Assembly (NCBI GenBank): GCA_905373185.1
Contig: CAJPSE010000093.1
Location: forward strand, 1-6,698
Length of the DNA stretch: 6,698 nucleotides
DNA from: an uncultured Fretibacterium sp.
GTDB taxonomy: Bacteria > Synergistota > Synergistia > Synergistales > Aminobacteriaceae
Direction: 5' to 3'
Position numbers and translations under genes: made by a program. Numbering within the stretch: the first letter of the stretch is position 1; every line of letters starts with the position of its first letter. Shown here piece by piece: positions 1 to 5,612 of the stretch. Below the pieces are notes generated by a model. That model saw only the letters and a list, made by a program, of their open reading frames with translations. It had not been told where the DNA came from and made no database searches.

Positions 1-225
1 CGGCAAGCTTCTTCCTCAAAACAGGCAAGCTGGGGTACCACCGGGGTGCTTCATGAATTAAATCAACGTTTTCCTAGAAGTGCCGGTTCGGTCGTTTCCG
101 TATCCGTTCCGAGGGCGGAGGGGCAAAGGTGTCCGATGCTTTTTTCGTAAGGAAGACAAGAGGAGAACCCCGCGGCGCGTCGTCGTTGGGGCGTATTCCA
201 AAACTTTTTCAGGAGGGTTTCTGCG
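1..225. other. Leader / end of upstream region, no confident gene
   Basis: No complete gene is visible here. One forward frame is open from the window edge to a TGA at 54-56, with a short tail ending in KLGYHRGAS, and could be the C-terminus of an upstream gene, but I do not recognise it. Another frame is open to a TAA at 148-150 without coding character. A T6 run at 139-144 has no convincing stem before it. I found no persuasive -35/-10 pair. The last part (211-217, AGGAGGG) is the ribosome binding site of the hydrolase gene at 226. Confidence 0.4.
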
Positions 226-828
226 ATGACGAGACAGGCGATTTTGGTTATTGACATGCTGAACGACTTCATTCATGAGAAGGGGGCGTTGGTCTGCCCC
301 AACGGGAAGAAGATAGTCCCCAACATCCAGAGGCTGTTGACGTGGATCCGTGGGAGGAAGGGCGACGACATCCAGATAGTCCATATCCAGGAGGCCCACA
401 GGAAGCACGATGCGGACTTCAGGGTGAGGCCCTGCCATGCCGTGGCGGGGTCCTGGGGGTCGGACTTCATCGAGGAGCTGAAGCCGATGGGCGACGAGTA
501 CATCGTCCCCAAGAGGCGCCACAGCGGCTTTGCCCATACGGACCTGGACCTGTACCTGCGTGAGGAGAACATGGATACGGTCGTCGTCACCGGGGTGTGG
601 ACGAACGTCTGCGTCCGCTCGACGGCCACGGACGCCCTGGCACGCGCCTATCGGGTGATCACCCTCACGGATGCGGTGCACTCCAAGACGCAGGAGATGC
701 ACGAGTACGGCCTGAACGACCTCAGCATCTTCACGAAGCTCATGACGGTGGACGAGTACATCGATGCCTGCGACAAGGGCGAGGACCCCTGGATCGGCGG
801 AGGCGACGCCGAGAACAAGGTCAAATAG
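226..828 (+). CDS. Isochorismatase-family cysteine hydrolase (amidohydrolase)
   Basis: A 200-residue cytosolic hydrolase of the isochorismatase superfamily (PF00857), the group containing nicotinamidase, N-carbamoylsarcosine amidase, RutB ureidoacrylate amidohydrolase and biuret hydrolase. The expected nucleophile triad is present: Asp10 in LVIDMLNDF, Lys96 in VPKRRHSGF and Cys129 in TGVWTNVCVRSTATDA. The family's H-x-VAG-x-x-G segment is at 71-78. Length is normal for a single-domain member, and no encapsulation peptide is obvious at either end. The ATG follows AGGAGGG (211-217) by 8 nt. The gene is closed by a strong terminator (863-906), so it may be expressed apart from the permease. From its neighbours (nucleobase permease, UbiD decarboxylase) I infer hydrolysis of a C-N bond in a ureido, carbamoyl or amide intermediate. 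Family membership is firm; the substrate is unknown. Trp125 just before the Thr-Asn of the Cys motif may help shape specificity. Confidence 0.93.
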   Translation: MTRQAILVIDMLNDFIHEKGALVCPNGKKIVPNIQRLLTWIRGRKGDDIQIVHIQEAHRKHDADFRVRPCHAVAGSWGSDFIEELKPMGDEYIVPKRRHSGFAHTDLDLYLREENMDTVVVTGVWTNVCVRSTATDALARAYRVITLTDAVHSKTQEMHEYGLNDLSIFTKLMTVDEYIDACDKGEDPWIGGGDAENKVK

Positions 829-862
829 CCGGGCGAGTTTTTCTTAGCCCCGGGCCCCGGGG

Positions 863-906
863 GGAGGGGCCGGTCCCGTTCGCGGGCGCCCGGCTCCTCC
901 TTTTTT
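863..906 (+). terminator. Intrinsic terminator after the hydrolase gene
   Basis: An 11-bp stem (863-873 with 890-900, one G-U pair) encloses a second 4-bp stem, CCCG/CGGG, capped by TTCG (879-882). It is followed directly by six T residues (901-906). This is a textbook rho-independent terminator in the 140-nt gap between hydrolase and permease. It probably separates the two genes into different transcripts, or lowers permease expression by partial read-through. Confidence 0.85.
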
Positions 907-922
907 GCGTTTTCGTTATAGG

Positions 923-928
923 TATGAT
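923..928 (+). promoter_or_regulatory. Possible -10 element for the permease gene
   Basis: TATGAT lies between the terminator and the permease start, 41 nt before the ATG, and matches five of six bases of the sigma-70 -10 consensus. The matching -35 would fall in the T-run region near 901-906 and is poor. The preceding terminator makes a promoter here logical, but the sequence evidence is weak. Confidence 0.25.
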
Positions 929-968
929 TCAGAAACGGCGCTTCTGCACGAGAAAAGGAGGCCCCATC

Positions 969-2324
969 ATGGGCGATGCGAAGAGAGAACTTCCGATATC
1001 CCAAAAAACTGGCGGCAATCCGGAGATCAAGTACAGGGTCAACGACAGGCCGCCCTTTTTCCTGTCGATTGCGCTGGCTATCCAGCATATCCTCGCGGCC
1101 TTCGCCGGTATCGTTGCCGTCCCGCTCGTCGTCAACAATGCCCTCGGCCTGTCCCTGGAGGACAACACCTTCATCGTGAGCACGACGCTCTTCGTGGCCG
1201 GCCTGGCGACCGTCATCCAGGCGGTCGGGATCGGCCCTGTCGGGAACAGGCTGCCCATGGTCATGGGGACGGACTTCACCTTCGTCGGGCCCGGAATTGC
1301 CGTAGGGTCGGCCTTCGGGCTGCCCGGGTACTTCGGGGCCACCTTCTTCGGATCCTTCATCGAGATTGTGCTGAGCCGCTTCATCAAGCCCCTGCAAAAA
1401 TTTTTCCCTCCGCTCATCACGGGGATCGTCATCAGCTCCATCGGGCTTACGATGATACCGATCTCGATAGACTGGATCGGCGGATACAATCCCGAGACCT
1501 ACGGTTCCCTCCAGGACCTGCTGCTGGCGGGGATCGTCATGGCTGTCATCCTCATCCTCAATCAGAAGGGGAAGGGATTTCTCTCGTCGGGGGCGATCCT
1601 CATCGGGATCGTCGTCGGGTACGTCGTGGCCTTCTTCATGGGGAGGCTGGACCTCAACCCCGTCTCCACCGCCAGTTGGCTGATGCTCCCCAATCCGCTC
1701 CGCTACGGCCTCGCCTTCACCCTCTCCGGATTTCTCGCGTTCCTACCCGCCTATATCGTCACGACCGTCGAGACGATAGGCGGTGGTGTGCTGGTCCTCA
1801 AGGCATGTGACGAGGAGGTCGACGGCGACAAGCTCGCCTCGGGCGTCTTGGCCGACGGCGTGGGCAGCCTGCTGGCTGGAATCTTTCAATGCGGACCCAA
1901 CACGTCCTTCAGCCAGAACATCGGCATCATCCCTCTGACGGGGGGGGCGAGCCGGTTTGTGGTGGCTCTGGCCGGGGTCATCCTGATGATAACCGGCGTC
2001 TTCCCCAAGATTGGCGCTCTGGTCGCGATCATGCCAAGCCCGGTGCTCGGCGGGGCCGGGGTCCTGATGTTCGGGATGATCGCGGTCGGCGGCATCTCGA
2101 ACTTCAAAGAGGTGGAGTTCAACAGAAGAAACAGCATCATCCTGGCCATGTCGCTCGGGCTGGGGCTTGGCATCGCCTTCAGGCCGAATCTGCTCTCCCA
2201 CCTCCCGGAACAGCTCCGGGTCATCTTCGGTTCCGGCATGACCACGGCGACCTTGACGGCCATCTTCCTGAACATCGTCCTTCCGGAGTCGAAGACGAAA
2301 AAGGAGGCGGCCCTCCCCGAGTAG
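969..2324 (+). CDS. NCS2-family xanthine/uracil-type permease
   Basis: A 451-residue inner-membrane nucleobase:cation symporter of the NCS2/NAT family (PF00860), of usual length, with about 12-14 hydrophobic segments from residue 31 to 437. Family landmarks are the conserved Gln-His in the first membrane helix (39-40), the glutamate in TTVETIGG (Glu268, a substrate-binding position in this family) and the NAT signature QNIGIIPLTG at 316-325, which fits [QEP]NxGxxxxT[RKG]. UraA-type uracil carriers have Glu first in this motif and xanthine/urate carriers have Gln, so purine transport is favoured over uracil. The ATG at 969 follows AAGGAGG (955-961) by 7 nt; the frame stays open upstream to 597, but that part has no family similarity and overlaps the hydrolase gene. 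It probably brings in the substrate processed by the locus. Confident in family, moderate on substrate. Confidence 0.93.
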   Translation: MGDAKRELPISQKTGGNPEIKYRVNDRPPFFLSIALAIQHILAAFAGIVAVPLVVNNALGLSLEDNTFIVSTTLFVAGLATVIQAVGIGPVGNRLPMVMGTDFTFVGPGIAVGSAFGLPGYFGATFFGSFIEIVLSRFIKPLQKFFPPLITGIVISSIGLTMIPISIDWIGGYNPETYGSLQDLLLAGIVMAVILILNQKGKGFLSSGAILIGIVVGYVVAFFMGRLDLNPVSTASWLMLPNPLRYGLAFTLSGFLAFLPAYIVTTVETIGGGVLVLKACDEEVDGDKLASGVLADGVGSLLAGIFQCGPNTSFSQNIGIIPLTGGASRFVVALAGVILMITGVFPKIGALVAIMPSPVLGGAGVLMFGMIAVGGISNFKEVEFNRRNSIILAMSLGLGLGIAFRPNLLSHLPEQLRVIFGSGMTTATLTAIFLNIVLPESKTKKEAALPE

Positions 2325-2496
2325 GGACGCTGTAGGAGGGCGAGGGCGGGTTTTCCGATGGAATCCTCTGGAAGCCGCATCGAGAGCCGGTCTCGGGTGT
2401 TCATGAAGGGGTTTCGTTCGGCTCGCGGCGCCCAGAAAATCCACCCTCATTTAAGAGGTTTTAGCGGTTTTAGCTGGAAGGGAAATCGTTTTTTTG
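2325..2496. other. Permease-UbiX intergenic region
   Basis: A 172-nt spacer without a credible gene. It holds a small hairpin around CGAGA-GCCGG-TCTCG without a T-run, and a perfect tandem 9-bp repeat (GGTTTTAGC twice, 2457-2474). There is no clear terminator after the permease, so read-through into the UbiX gene is possible. A T-run (about 2489-2495) lies immediately before the UbiX start. Confidence 0.5.
2457..2474 (+). repeat. Tandem 9-bp direct repeat upstream of UbiX gene
   Basis: GGTTTTAGC occurs twice back to back with no mismatch, 23 nt before the first ATG of the UbiX gene. It could be a regulator site or a chance slippage product; nothing else supports a function. Confidence 0.6.
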
Positions 2497-2541
2497 ATGA
2501 AGGAACCTGCAATGGGGGAACCTGTAATGAAGGAACCTGTG
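2497..2541 (+). repeat. Three 15-bp tandem repeats spanning the UbiX start
   Basis: Three imperfect units (2497-2511, 2512-2526, 2527-2541), each of the form ATG-x-x-GGAACCTG-x-x, encode MKEPA, MGEPV and MKEPV. Each unit carries both an ATG and a purine-rich AAGGA or GGGGGA stretch that can act as ribosome site for the next unit. The repeat multiplies possible initiation sites and adds up to 15 residues ahead of the conserved fold. Confidence 0.85.
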
Positions 2542-3105
2542 AAGATTGTCGTCGGCGTAACGGGAGGAAGCGGCGCGGTCTATGCCCTCGCACTGCTGCG
2601 CCAGCTCCGAATCCTGGGGTGCGAGACCCATCTCGTGGTCTCCAGGATGGGGGCTTACGTGATGGAGCACGAGTGCGGGGTCTCCCTAGAGGAACTGAGG
2701 ACGTTCGCCGACCGCTTCTATGAGGACGACGACCTCGCGGCCCCCATCTCGGGCGGTTCCTTCAGGACCCTTGGCATGGCGGTCGTGCCCTGCTCAATGA
2801 AGACGCTCGCCTCTATTGCCGGCGGATTCTCGGAAAGCCTCCTCACCCGGGCGGCTGACGTGACCCTGAAGGAACGCCGCAAGCTGGTGCTGGTGACCCG
2901 CGAGTCGCCCCTGAGCGTGATCCATCTGGAGAACATGCTTGCGGCCACCCGTGCCGGGGCGGTGGTGATGCCCGCCTCCCCGGGGTTTTATCACCGTCCC
3001 GAGAGCGTTGCGGAGCTGGTCGTCTCCTTCTCCGGGCGCATCCTGGACGCGTTGGGCGTCGAACACAGCCTGACCCGGCGCTGGGAGGGCGCCGGGGCGC
3101 AGTAA
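2497..3105 (+). CDS. ubiX: UbiX/Pad1-type flavin prenyltransferase
   Basis: A 202-residue UbiX-family enzyme (PF02441, flavoprotein fold). The family prenylates reduced FMN with dimethylallyl phosphate to make the prenyl-FMN cofactor of UbiD decarboxylases. The FMN-binding loop VGVTGGSGA is at 19-27. The catalytic and phosphate-site residues are all present: Lys125 in LKERRKL, Arg135-Glu136 in TRESPL, Tyr165 in GFYHRP and Arg181 in FSGRILDAL. These sit at a constant offset of four from Lys129, Arg139, Glu140, Tyr169 and Arg185 of the Pseudomonas enzyme as I remember them. The fold begins only at residue 16; before it are three near-identical pentapeptides (MKEPA, MGEPV, MKEPV), so the true start is uncertain. 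ATGs at 2497, 2512 and 2527 are all possible, and 2512 has the best-placed ribosome site (AAGGA 2500-2504, 7 nt). The UbiD gene follows after 97 nt, as expected for a cofactor supplier. Confidence 0.93.
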   Translation: MKEPAMGEPVMKEPVKIVVGVTGGSGAVYALALLRQLRILGCETHLVVSRMGAYVMEHECGVSLEELRTFADRFYEDDDLAAPISGGSFRTLGMAVVPCSMKTLASIAGGFSESLLTRAADVTLKERRKLVLVTRESPLSVIHLENMLAATRAGAVVMPASPGFYHRPESVAELVVSFSGRILDALGVEHSLTRRWEGAGAQ

Positions 3106-3107
3106 AT

Positions 3108-3181
3108 AAGACGGACGAGGCCGCGTGAGGTTCGGAGATCCGAATCGGGCTGTTTTGCCCGTCGTGGTTCCGTCCGTTTTT
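3108..3181 (+). ncRNA. Predicted three-way-junction RNA with terminal T-run between ubiX and ubiD
   Basis: Hand folding gives an outer stem 3111-3125 with 3163-3177: seven perfect pairs (ACGGACG/CGTCCGT), one mismatch, then seven more pairs including three G-U. Inside are a hairpin at 3129-3146 (seven pairs including one G-U, AGAT loop) and one at 3147-3160 (GGGC/GCCC, six-base loop). Five T residues (3177-3181) close the element, which starts just after the UbiX stop and ends 9 nt before the UbiD ribosome site. It may be an intrinsic terminator or attenuator, an mRNA stability element, or a cis-regulatory RNA. No known riboswitch consensus is recognised. Confidence 0.5.
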
Positions 3182-3190
3182 GATAAGAAC

Positions 3191-3196
3191 CGGAGG
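3191..3196 (+). promoter_or_regulatory. Ribosome binding site fixing the UbiD start
   Basis: CGGAGG lies 6 nt before the ATG at 3203. This supports 3203 over a GTG at 3125 in the same frame, whose extra 26 residues would be encoded by the structured RNA region and do not belong to the UbiD family. Confidence 0.8.
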
Positions 3197-3202
3197 TTTT
3201 TA

Positions 3203-4582
3203 ATGGAAAGACAGATGCTGCGTTCCGTGCTGGAACGCCTGAGGGCCCAGGACCGGCTGATGGAGTGCACCGTTCCGGTCGATCCGCGGTTCGAGCTCGG
3301 TGCCGTGCTCAGCTCCTTCCACAACGAGCGGCCCATTCTGTTTCGGAACGTCAAGGGGTCGAGGATTCCCGTGGTCGGGGCCCTTTACGGAAACCGTTCG
3401 ATCATCCTGGACCTGCTCGGGACGAGCCCGGAAAAACGGTTGTTCAAGTTGATGGGGGCCATGGGCTCTCCGTCCAAGCCCAAGCTGCTGGACCGGGGGC
3501 CGGTCCAGGAGAACGTCGTCACCTCCGGCATCGATCTGCTCAAGATGCTCCCGGTACCGACGTCGAACGAACGAGACGCCGCACCCTACCTTTGCGCGGG
3601 GGCGTTCGTGGTTCGCGACACCGAGACCGGCAGGGCCCAGATGGCGGTGCGGCGCATCCAGGTACTGGGGGGCAACAGGCTCTACATCCTGGTGTCCGGG
3701 GCCTCCCCTCATCTGCTGAGTGAGCTCCGCCGCTGCGCCGAGAGGGGAAAAGCCCTCGAGTGCGCCGTCGTCCTGGGGTACGACGCGCCCTTTCTGCTGG
3801 CCTCGCAGATCGGATCCGGAAAGTACGGCCTGGACAAGTACGAGGTGGACAGCACGCTGCGGGGCGAGCCCCTGGAGCTGGTGCGCTGCCGGTCTATCGA
3901 CCTCGAGGTCCCGGCCTGGTCGGAGATCGTTCTGGAGGGGAGGATCGAGCCCGGCCGGGCGGAGCCCGAGGGGCCTTTTGCCGAGCTGATGGGGTACTAC
4001 AGCACTGTCGCCCCCGCTCCGGTGATGGAGGTCACTGCGGTGACGCACCGGAACGAGCCCATCTTCCAGCACGCCTTCCCCTGCCGGGAGGAACATTTGG
4101 CCTATGGGATGATCAAGGAGGCCGAGATTTTCGCGGCCCTCTCCCACACCGTGAACGTCCAGGACGTGAACCTGACCCTGGGGGGCGGGTGCCGGCTGCA
4201 CGCGGTGGTCTCCATCAAAAAGCGTGCGGACGGCGACGGCAAGAGCGCCATCCTCGGGGTCCTCGGGGCCTACAAGGACATCAAGCACGTCGTGGTTGTG
4301 GACGACGACGTGGACATCTACGATATGGCGGAGGTGGAGGCGGCCATCGCGTCCCGTTTCCAGGCATCGCACGACCTGGTCGTCGTATCGGGGGCGTTAG
4401 GGTCGCCTCTGGAGGCGTCCCACATGGAGCGGGGCGTCTCGGACAAGTTGGGGCTGGACGCCACCAAGCCGCTGGGGGACAAGGCCTCCCTGTACGAGGC
4501 TGCCATCATCCCCGGCTTCGAGAAAGTAAAGAGCTCCATCGACCGATACTTTGCCGGCGGCGGCGCACGCCGCGGGCGTTAG
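3203..4582 (+). CDS. UbiD-family prenyl-FMN-dependent (de)carboxylase
   Basis: A 459-residue UbiD-family enzyme (PF01977) of normal length. UbiD enzymes use prenylated FMN and a divalent metal to (de)carboxylate aromatic, heteroaromatic or alpha,beta-unsaturated acids in the cytosol. The catalytic Arg-Glu-Glu set is visible: Arg151 in MAVRRIQVLGGNRL, and Glu256 and Glu261 in EPEGPFAELMGYY. The C-terminal half has the usual NLTLGGG-x-RLHAVVSIKK (323-340) and KHVVVVDDDVDIYD (361-374) blocks, the latter typical of UbiD proteins. The N-terminus starts like ordinary UbiD proteins, with no added encapsulation helix. The ATG follows CGGAGG by 6 nt, and the stop overlaps the ribosome site of the first shell gene, linking it to the BMC operon. 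The substrate cannot be read from sequence; context suggests a nitrogen heterocycle carboxylate, such as an aminoimidazole carboxylate. A phenolic-acid decarboxylase is the main alternative. Confidence 0.93.
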   Translation: MERQMLRSVLERLRAQDRLMECTVPVDPRFELGAVLSSFHNERPILFRNVKGSRIPVVGALYGNRSIILDLLGTSPEKRLFKLMGAMGSPSKPKLLDRGPVQENVVTSGIDLLKMLPVPTSNERDAAPYLCAGAFVVRDTETGRAQMAVRRIQVLGGNRLYILVSGASPHLLSELRRCAERGKALECAVVLGYDAPFLLASQIGSGKYGLDKYEVDSTLRGEPLELVRCRSIDLEVPAWSEIVLEGRIEPGRAEPEGPFAELMGYYSTVAPAPVMEVTAVTHRNEPIFQHAFPCREEHLAYGMIKEAEIFAALSHTVNVQDVNLTLGGGCRLHAVVSIKKRADGDGKSAILGVLGAYKDIKHVVVVDDDVDIYDMAEVEAAIASRFQASHDLVVVSGALGSPLEASHMERGVSDKLGLDATKPLGDKASLYEAAIIPGFEKVKSSIDRYFAGGGARRGR

Positions 4583-4586
4583 GAGG
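4581..4586 (+). promoter_or_regulatory. Ribosome site overlapping the UbiD stop codon
   Basis: AGGAGG at 4581-4586 shares its first two bases with the UbiD stop codon TAG (4580-4582) and lies 8 nt before the ATG at 4595. The arrangement suggests translational coupling of decarboxylase and shell protein. Confidence 0.8.
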
Positions 4587-4594
4587 CGGGGACG

Positions 4595-4858
4595 ATGCGT
4601 AAAGCCTTGGGCAGCGTGGAGACCCGCAGCCTCGTGGGGGCGTTGGAGGCGGCGGACGTCATGGCGAAGACCGCGGACGTCACGCTCGCCTCGCTGAATT
4701 ACGTCGGGTCGGGGATCGTTGCGGCGGTCGTCGAAGGGGATGTCGCCGCCGTGAAGGCGGCGGTCGAGAACGGGTCCGCTGCGGCGGGCAGGATTGCCGA
4801 GGTCGTTGCCGTCCATGTCATTCCGCGTCCGGTTGCCGAGGTGCGGAAACTCTTGTGA
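4595..4858 (+). CDS. BMC-H microcompartment shell protein 1
   Basis: An 87-residue single-domain BMC shell protein (PF00936) of standard length for the hexamer-forming class that tiles microcompartment facets. It starts with the typical ALGSVETRSLVGALEAAD and ends with the family hallmark HVIPRP (74-79). Lys25 and Arg78, the hexamer-edge residues that mediate sheet packing in PduA-like proteins, are conserved. The pore loop (NYVGSG, 35-40) keeps the small Gly-Ser-Gly, but the preceding Lys of PduA is Tyr36, and the conserved RGDV reads EGDV (Glu47). It is therefore a diverged paralogue of the protein at 5759-6046, probably giving a different pore or hexamer surface. It is likely translated with the UbiD gene 12 nt upstream. 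Confidence in family is very high; the transported metabolite is unknown. Confidence 0.96.
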   Translation: MRKALGSVETRSLVGALEAADVMAKTADVTLASLNYVGSGIVAAVVEGDVAAVKAAVENGSAAAGRIAEVVAVHVIPRPVAEVRKLL

Positions 4859-4880
4859 TGGTGAAGGAGCGTGAACGCAG

Positions 4881-5312
4881 ATGGCCAATGAGCTCGTAAT
4901 GCAGGTGATGAAGGAGCTCGCCCGCCGGCCGGGCTCCGGACCGGTGGTCTCGGCACGGGTGAGGGAGGCGTCGTCCTCGGGCTCCAGGGCCTCCGGCTCT
5001 GAATTGAGGTCTGAGTTGAGATCTGAATTGAGGCCCGCCTCGAAGCCCGATCTGGGTCTGGACTCGAGGGAGGAGCGTTTTCTTCGGCTCCTGGCCAACG
5101 GCGGCCGTGCCTCGAATGGGGCCGGGGCGGCGAGCCGCCCTGCCGAGGGACGGAGTACGAACTCGTACCTCGAGAGAGGACGAGGGACGAGGGCGCCGAT
5201 GTCCGTCGAGAGGCGCGAGATGAGCCTTTCCCGCCAGTCCCGTTCCATAAGAGGGAGGAGCGCGATAGGGCTGGATGAGCTGGCGGAGCGGGAAGGAAGG
5301 GGCAGGTCGTGA
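4881..5312 (+). CDS. Small Arg-rich low-complexity protein with encapsulation-peptide-like N-terminus
   Basis: A 143-residue protein I do not recognise. Residues 3-16 (NELVMQVMKELARR) form a likely amphipathic helix, with hydrophobic residues at 5, 6, 9, 10 and 13, followed by a Pro-Gly-Ser break. That is the pattern of encapsulation peptides that attach cargo to BMC shells. The rest is rich in Ser, Gly, Arg and Glu and probably disordered, with SELR repeated three times (40-51), a possible helix near 62-72 (DSREERFLRLL) and a helix-like stretch near the C-terminus. About 26 arginines give a clearly positive net charge. No catalytic domain follows the helix. Strong GC at third codon positions, placement between two shell genes and a 4-nt overlap with the next gene support real coding. 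The ATG has an AAGGAG 12 nt upstream, rather far. It could be a shell-cargo adaptor or scaffold, or the remnant of a cargo protein. Confidence 0.75.
   Translation: MANELVMQVMKELARRPGSGPVVSARVREASSSGSRASGSELRSELRSELRPASKPDLGLDSREERFLRLLANGGRASNGAGAASRPAEGRSTNSYLERGRGTRAPMSVERREMSLSRQSRSIRGRSAIGLDELAEREGRGRS
4998..5033 (+). repeat. Three in-frame 12-bp repeats encoding SELR
   Basis: TCTGAATTGAGG, TCTGAGTTGAGA and TCTGAATTGAGG stand head to tail in the reading frame of the 4881-5312 gene. Their TCT, GAA, TTG and AGA codons are AT-richer than the surrounding GC-rich codons, which points to recent duplication or local selection for this peptide. Confidence 0.9.
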
Positions 5313-5599
5313 ACCGTGCGCTGGGACTGATTGAGGTGCTGGGGCTCACGGCGGCCATGACCGCCCTGGATGCGGCGATCAAGGCGGCCGACGTGACCTT
5401 CCTGGGCAAGGAAAAGGTGATCGGGGTGGGCAAGGCCATCAGCCTGACGCTTCGCATCGAGGGTGAGGTCGCTGCGGTCCAGGCCGCCGTCGATGCCGCC
5501 GCGGCCGCCGTAAGGAACATAGGAACCGTGTTCTCCGCTCGGGTGATCGCACGACCCGACGCGGAGCTGTCGGAGCTCTGGCGCCGTCTCGAGGGCTGA
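5309..5599 (+). CDS. BMC-H shell protein 2, divergent with enlarged pore loop
   Basis: A 96-residue BMC-domain protein (PF00936). The start ALGLIEVLGLTAAMTALDAA and Lys25 are family-typical, and Arg82 in VIARPD takes the place of the usual IPRP arginine. The loop leading into the pore, KVIGVGKAISLTLRIEGEV (36-54), is about four residues longer than KIGSGLVTVIVRGDV of PduA-like proteins and has a different sequence, and the final motif reads ARP instead of PRP. It probably gives a hexamer with a different pore or a specialised position in the shell. It starts at GTG 5309, which overlaps the stop codon of the previous gene (GTGA). AAGGAAGGGG lies 6 nt upstream, and the next in-frame ATG is already inside the BMC fold, so the GTG start is the only reasonable one. 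The overlap indicates translational coupling to the low-complexity protein. Confidence 0.9.
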   Translation: MNRALGLIEVLGLTAAMTALDAAIKAADVTFLGKEKVIGVGKAISLTLRIEGEVAAVQAAVDAAAAAVRNIGTVFSARVIARPDAELSELWRRLEG

Positions 5600-5612
5600 G
5601 TTCCGGCGGGGT

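Noticed and set aside
597..968. N-terminal extension of the permease frame back to 597
   Set aside because: The extra 124 codons overlap the hydrolase gene and its terminator and have no permease similarity; the ATG at 969 has a well-placed ribosome site.
2358..2723. + strand open frame of 121 codons across the permease-ubiX gap
   Set aside because: It overlaps the UbiX gene out of frame and has a Gly/Arg/Cys-rich shadow composition; no ribosome site supports it.
3111..3177. Purine riboswitch
   Set aside because: The three-way-junction size fits, but the conserved junction bases and seven-base kissing loops are absent (the loops here are AGAT and TGTTTT).
3125..3202. GTG start at 3125 for the UbiD protein
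   Set aside because: It would add 26 residues foreign to the family, encoded by a strongly structured intergenic RNA; 3203 has CGGAGG at ideal spacing.
3200..4372. Long open frame of 390 codons on the - strand opposite the UbiD gene
   Set aside because: It lies fully opposite a well-supported UbiD gene, has a low-complexity composition rich in His, Pro, Arg and Gly, and matches no family; it is a by-product of GC-biased third positions.
3760..4602. + strand 280-codon open frame within the UbiD gene
   Set aside because: It is a frame-shifted shadow of the UbiD coding sequence, very rich in Gly, Arg and His, without family similarity.
4397..5520. Overlapping - strand open frames opposite the shell genes
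   Set aside because: They cross the boundaries of several real + strand genes and show Ser/Arg/Pro-rich shadow composition without any recognisable domain.
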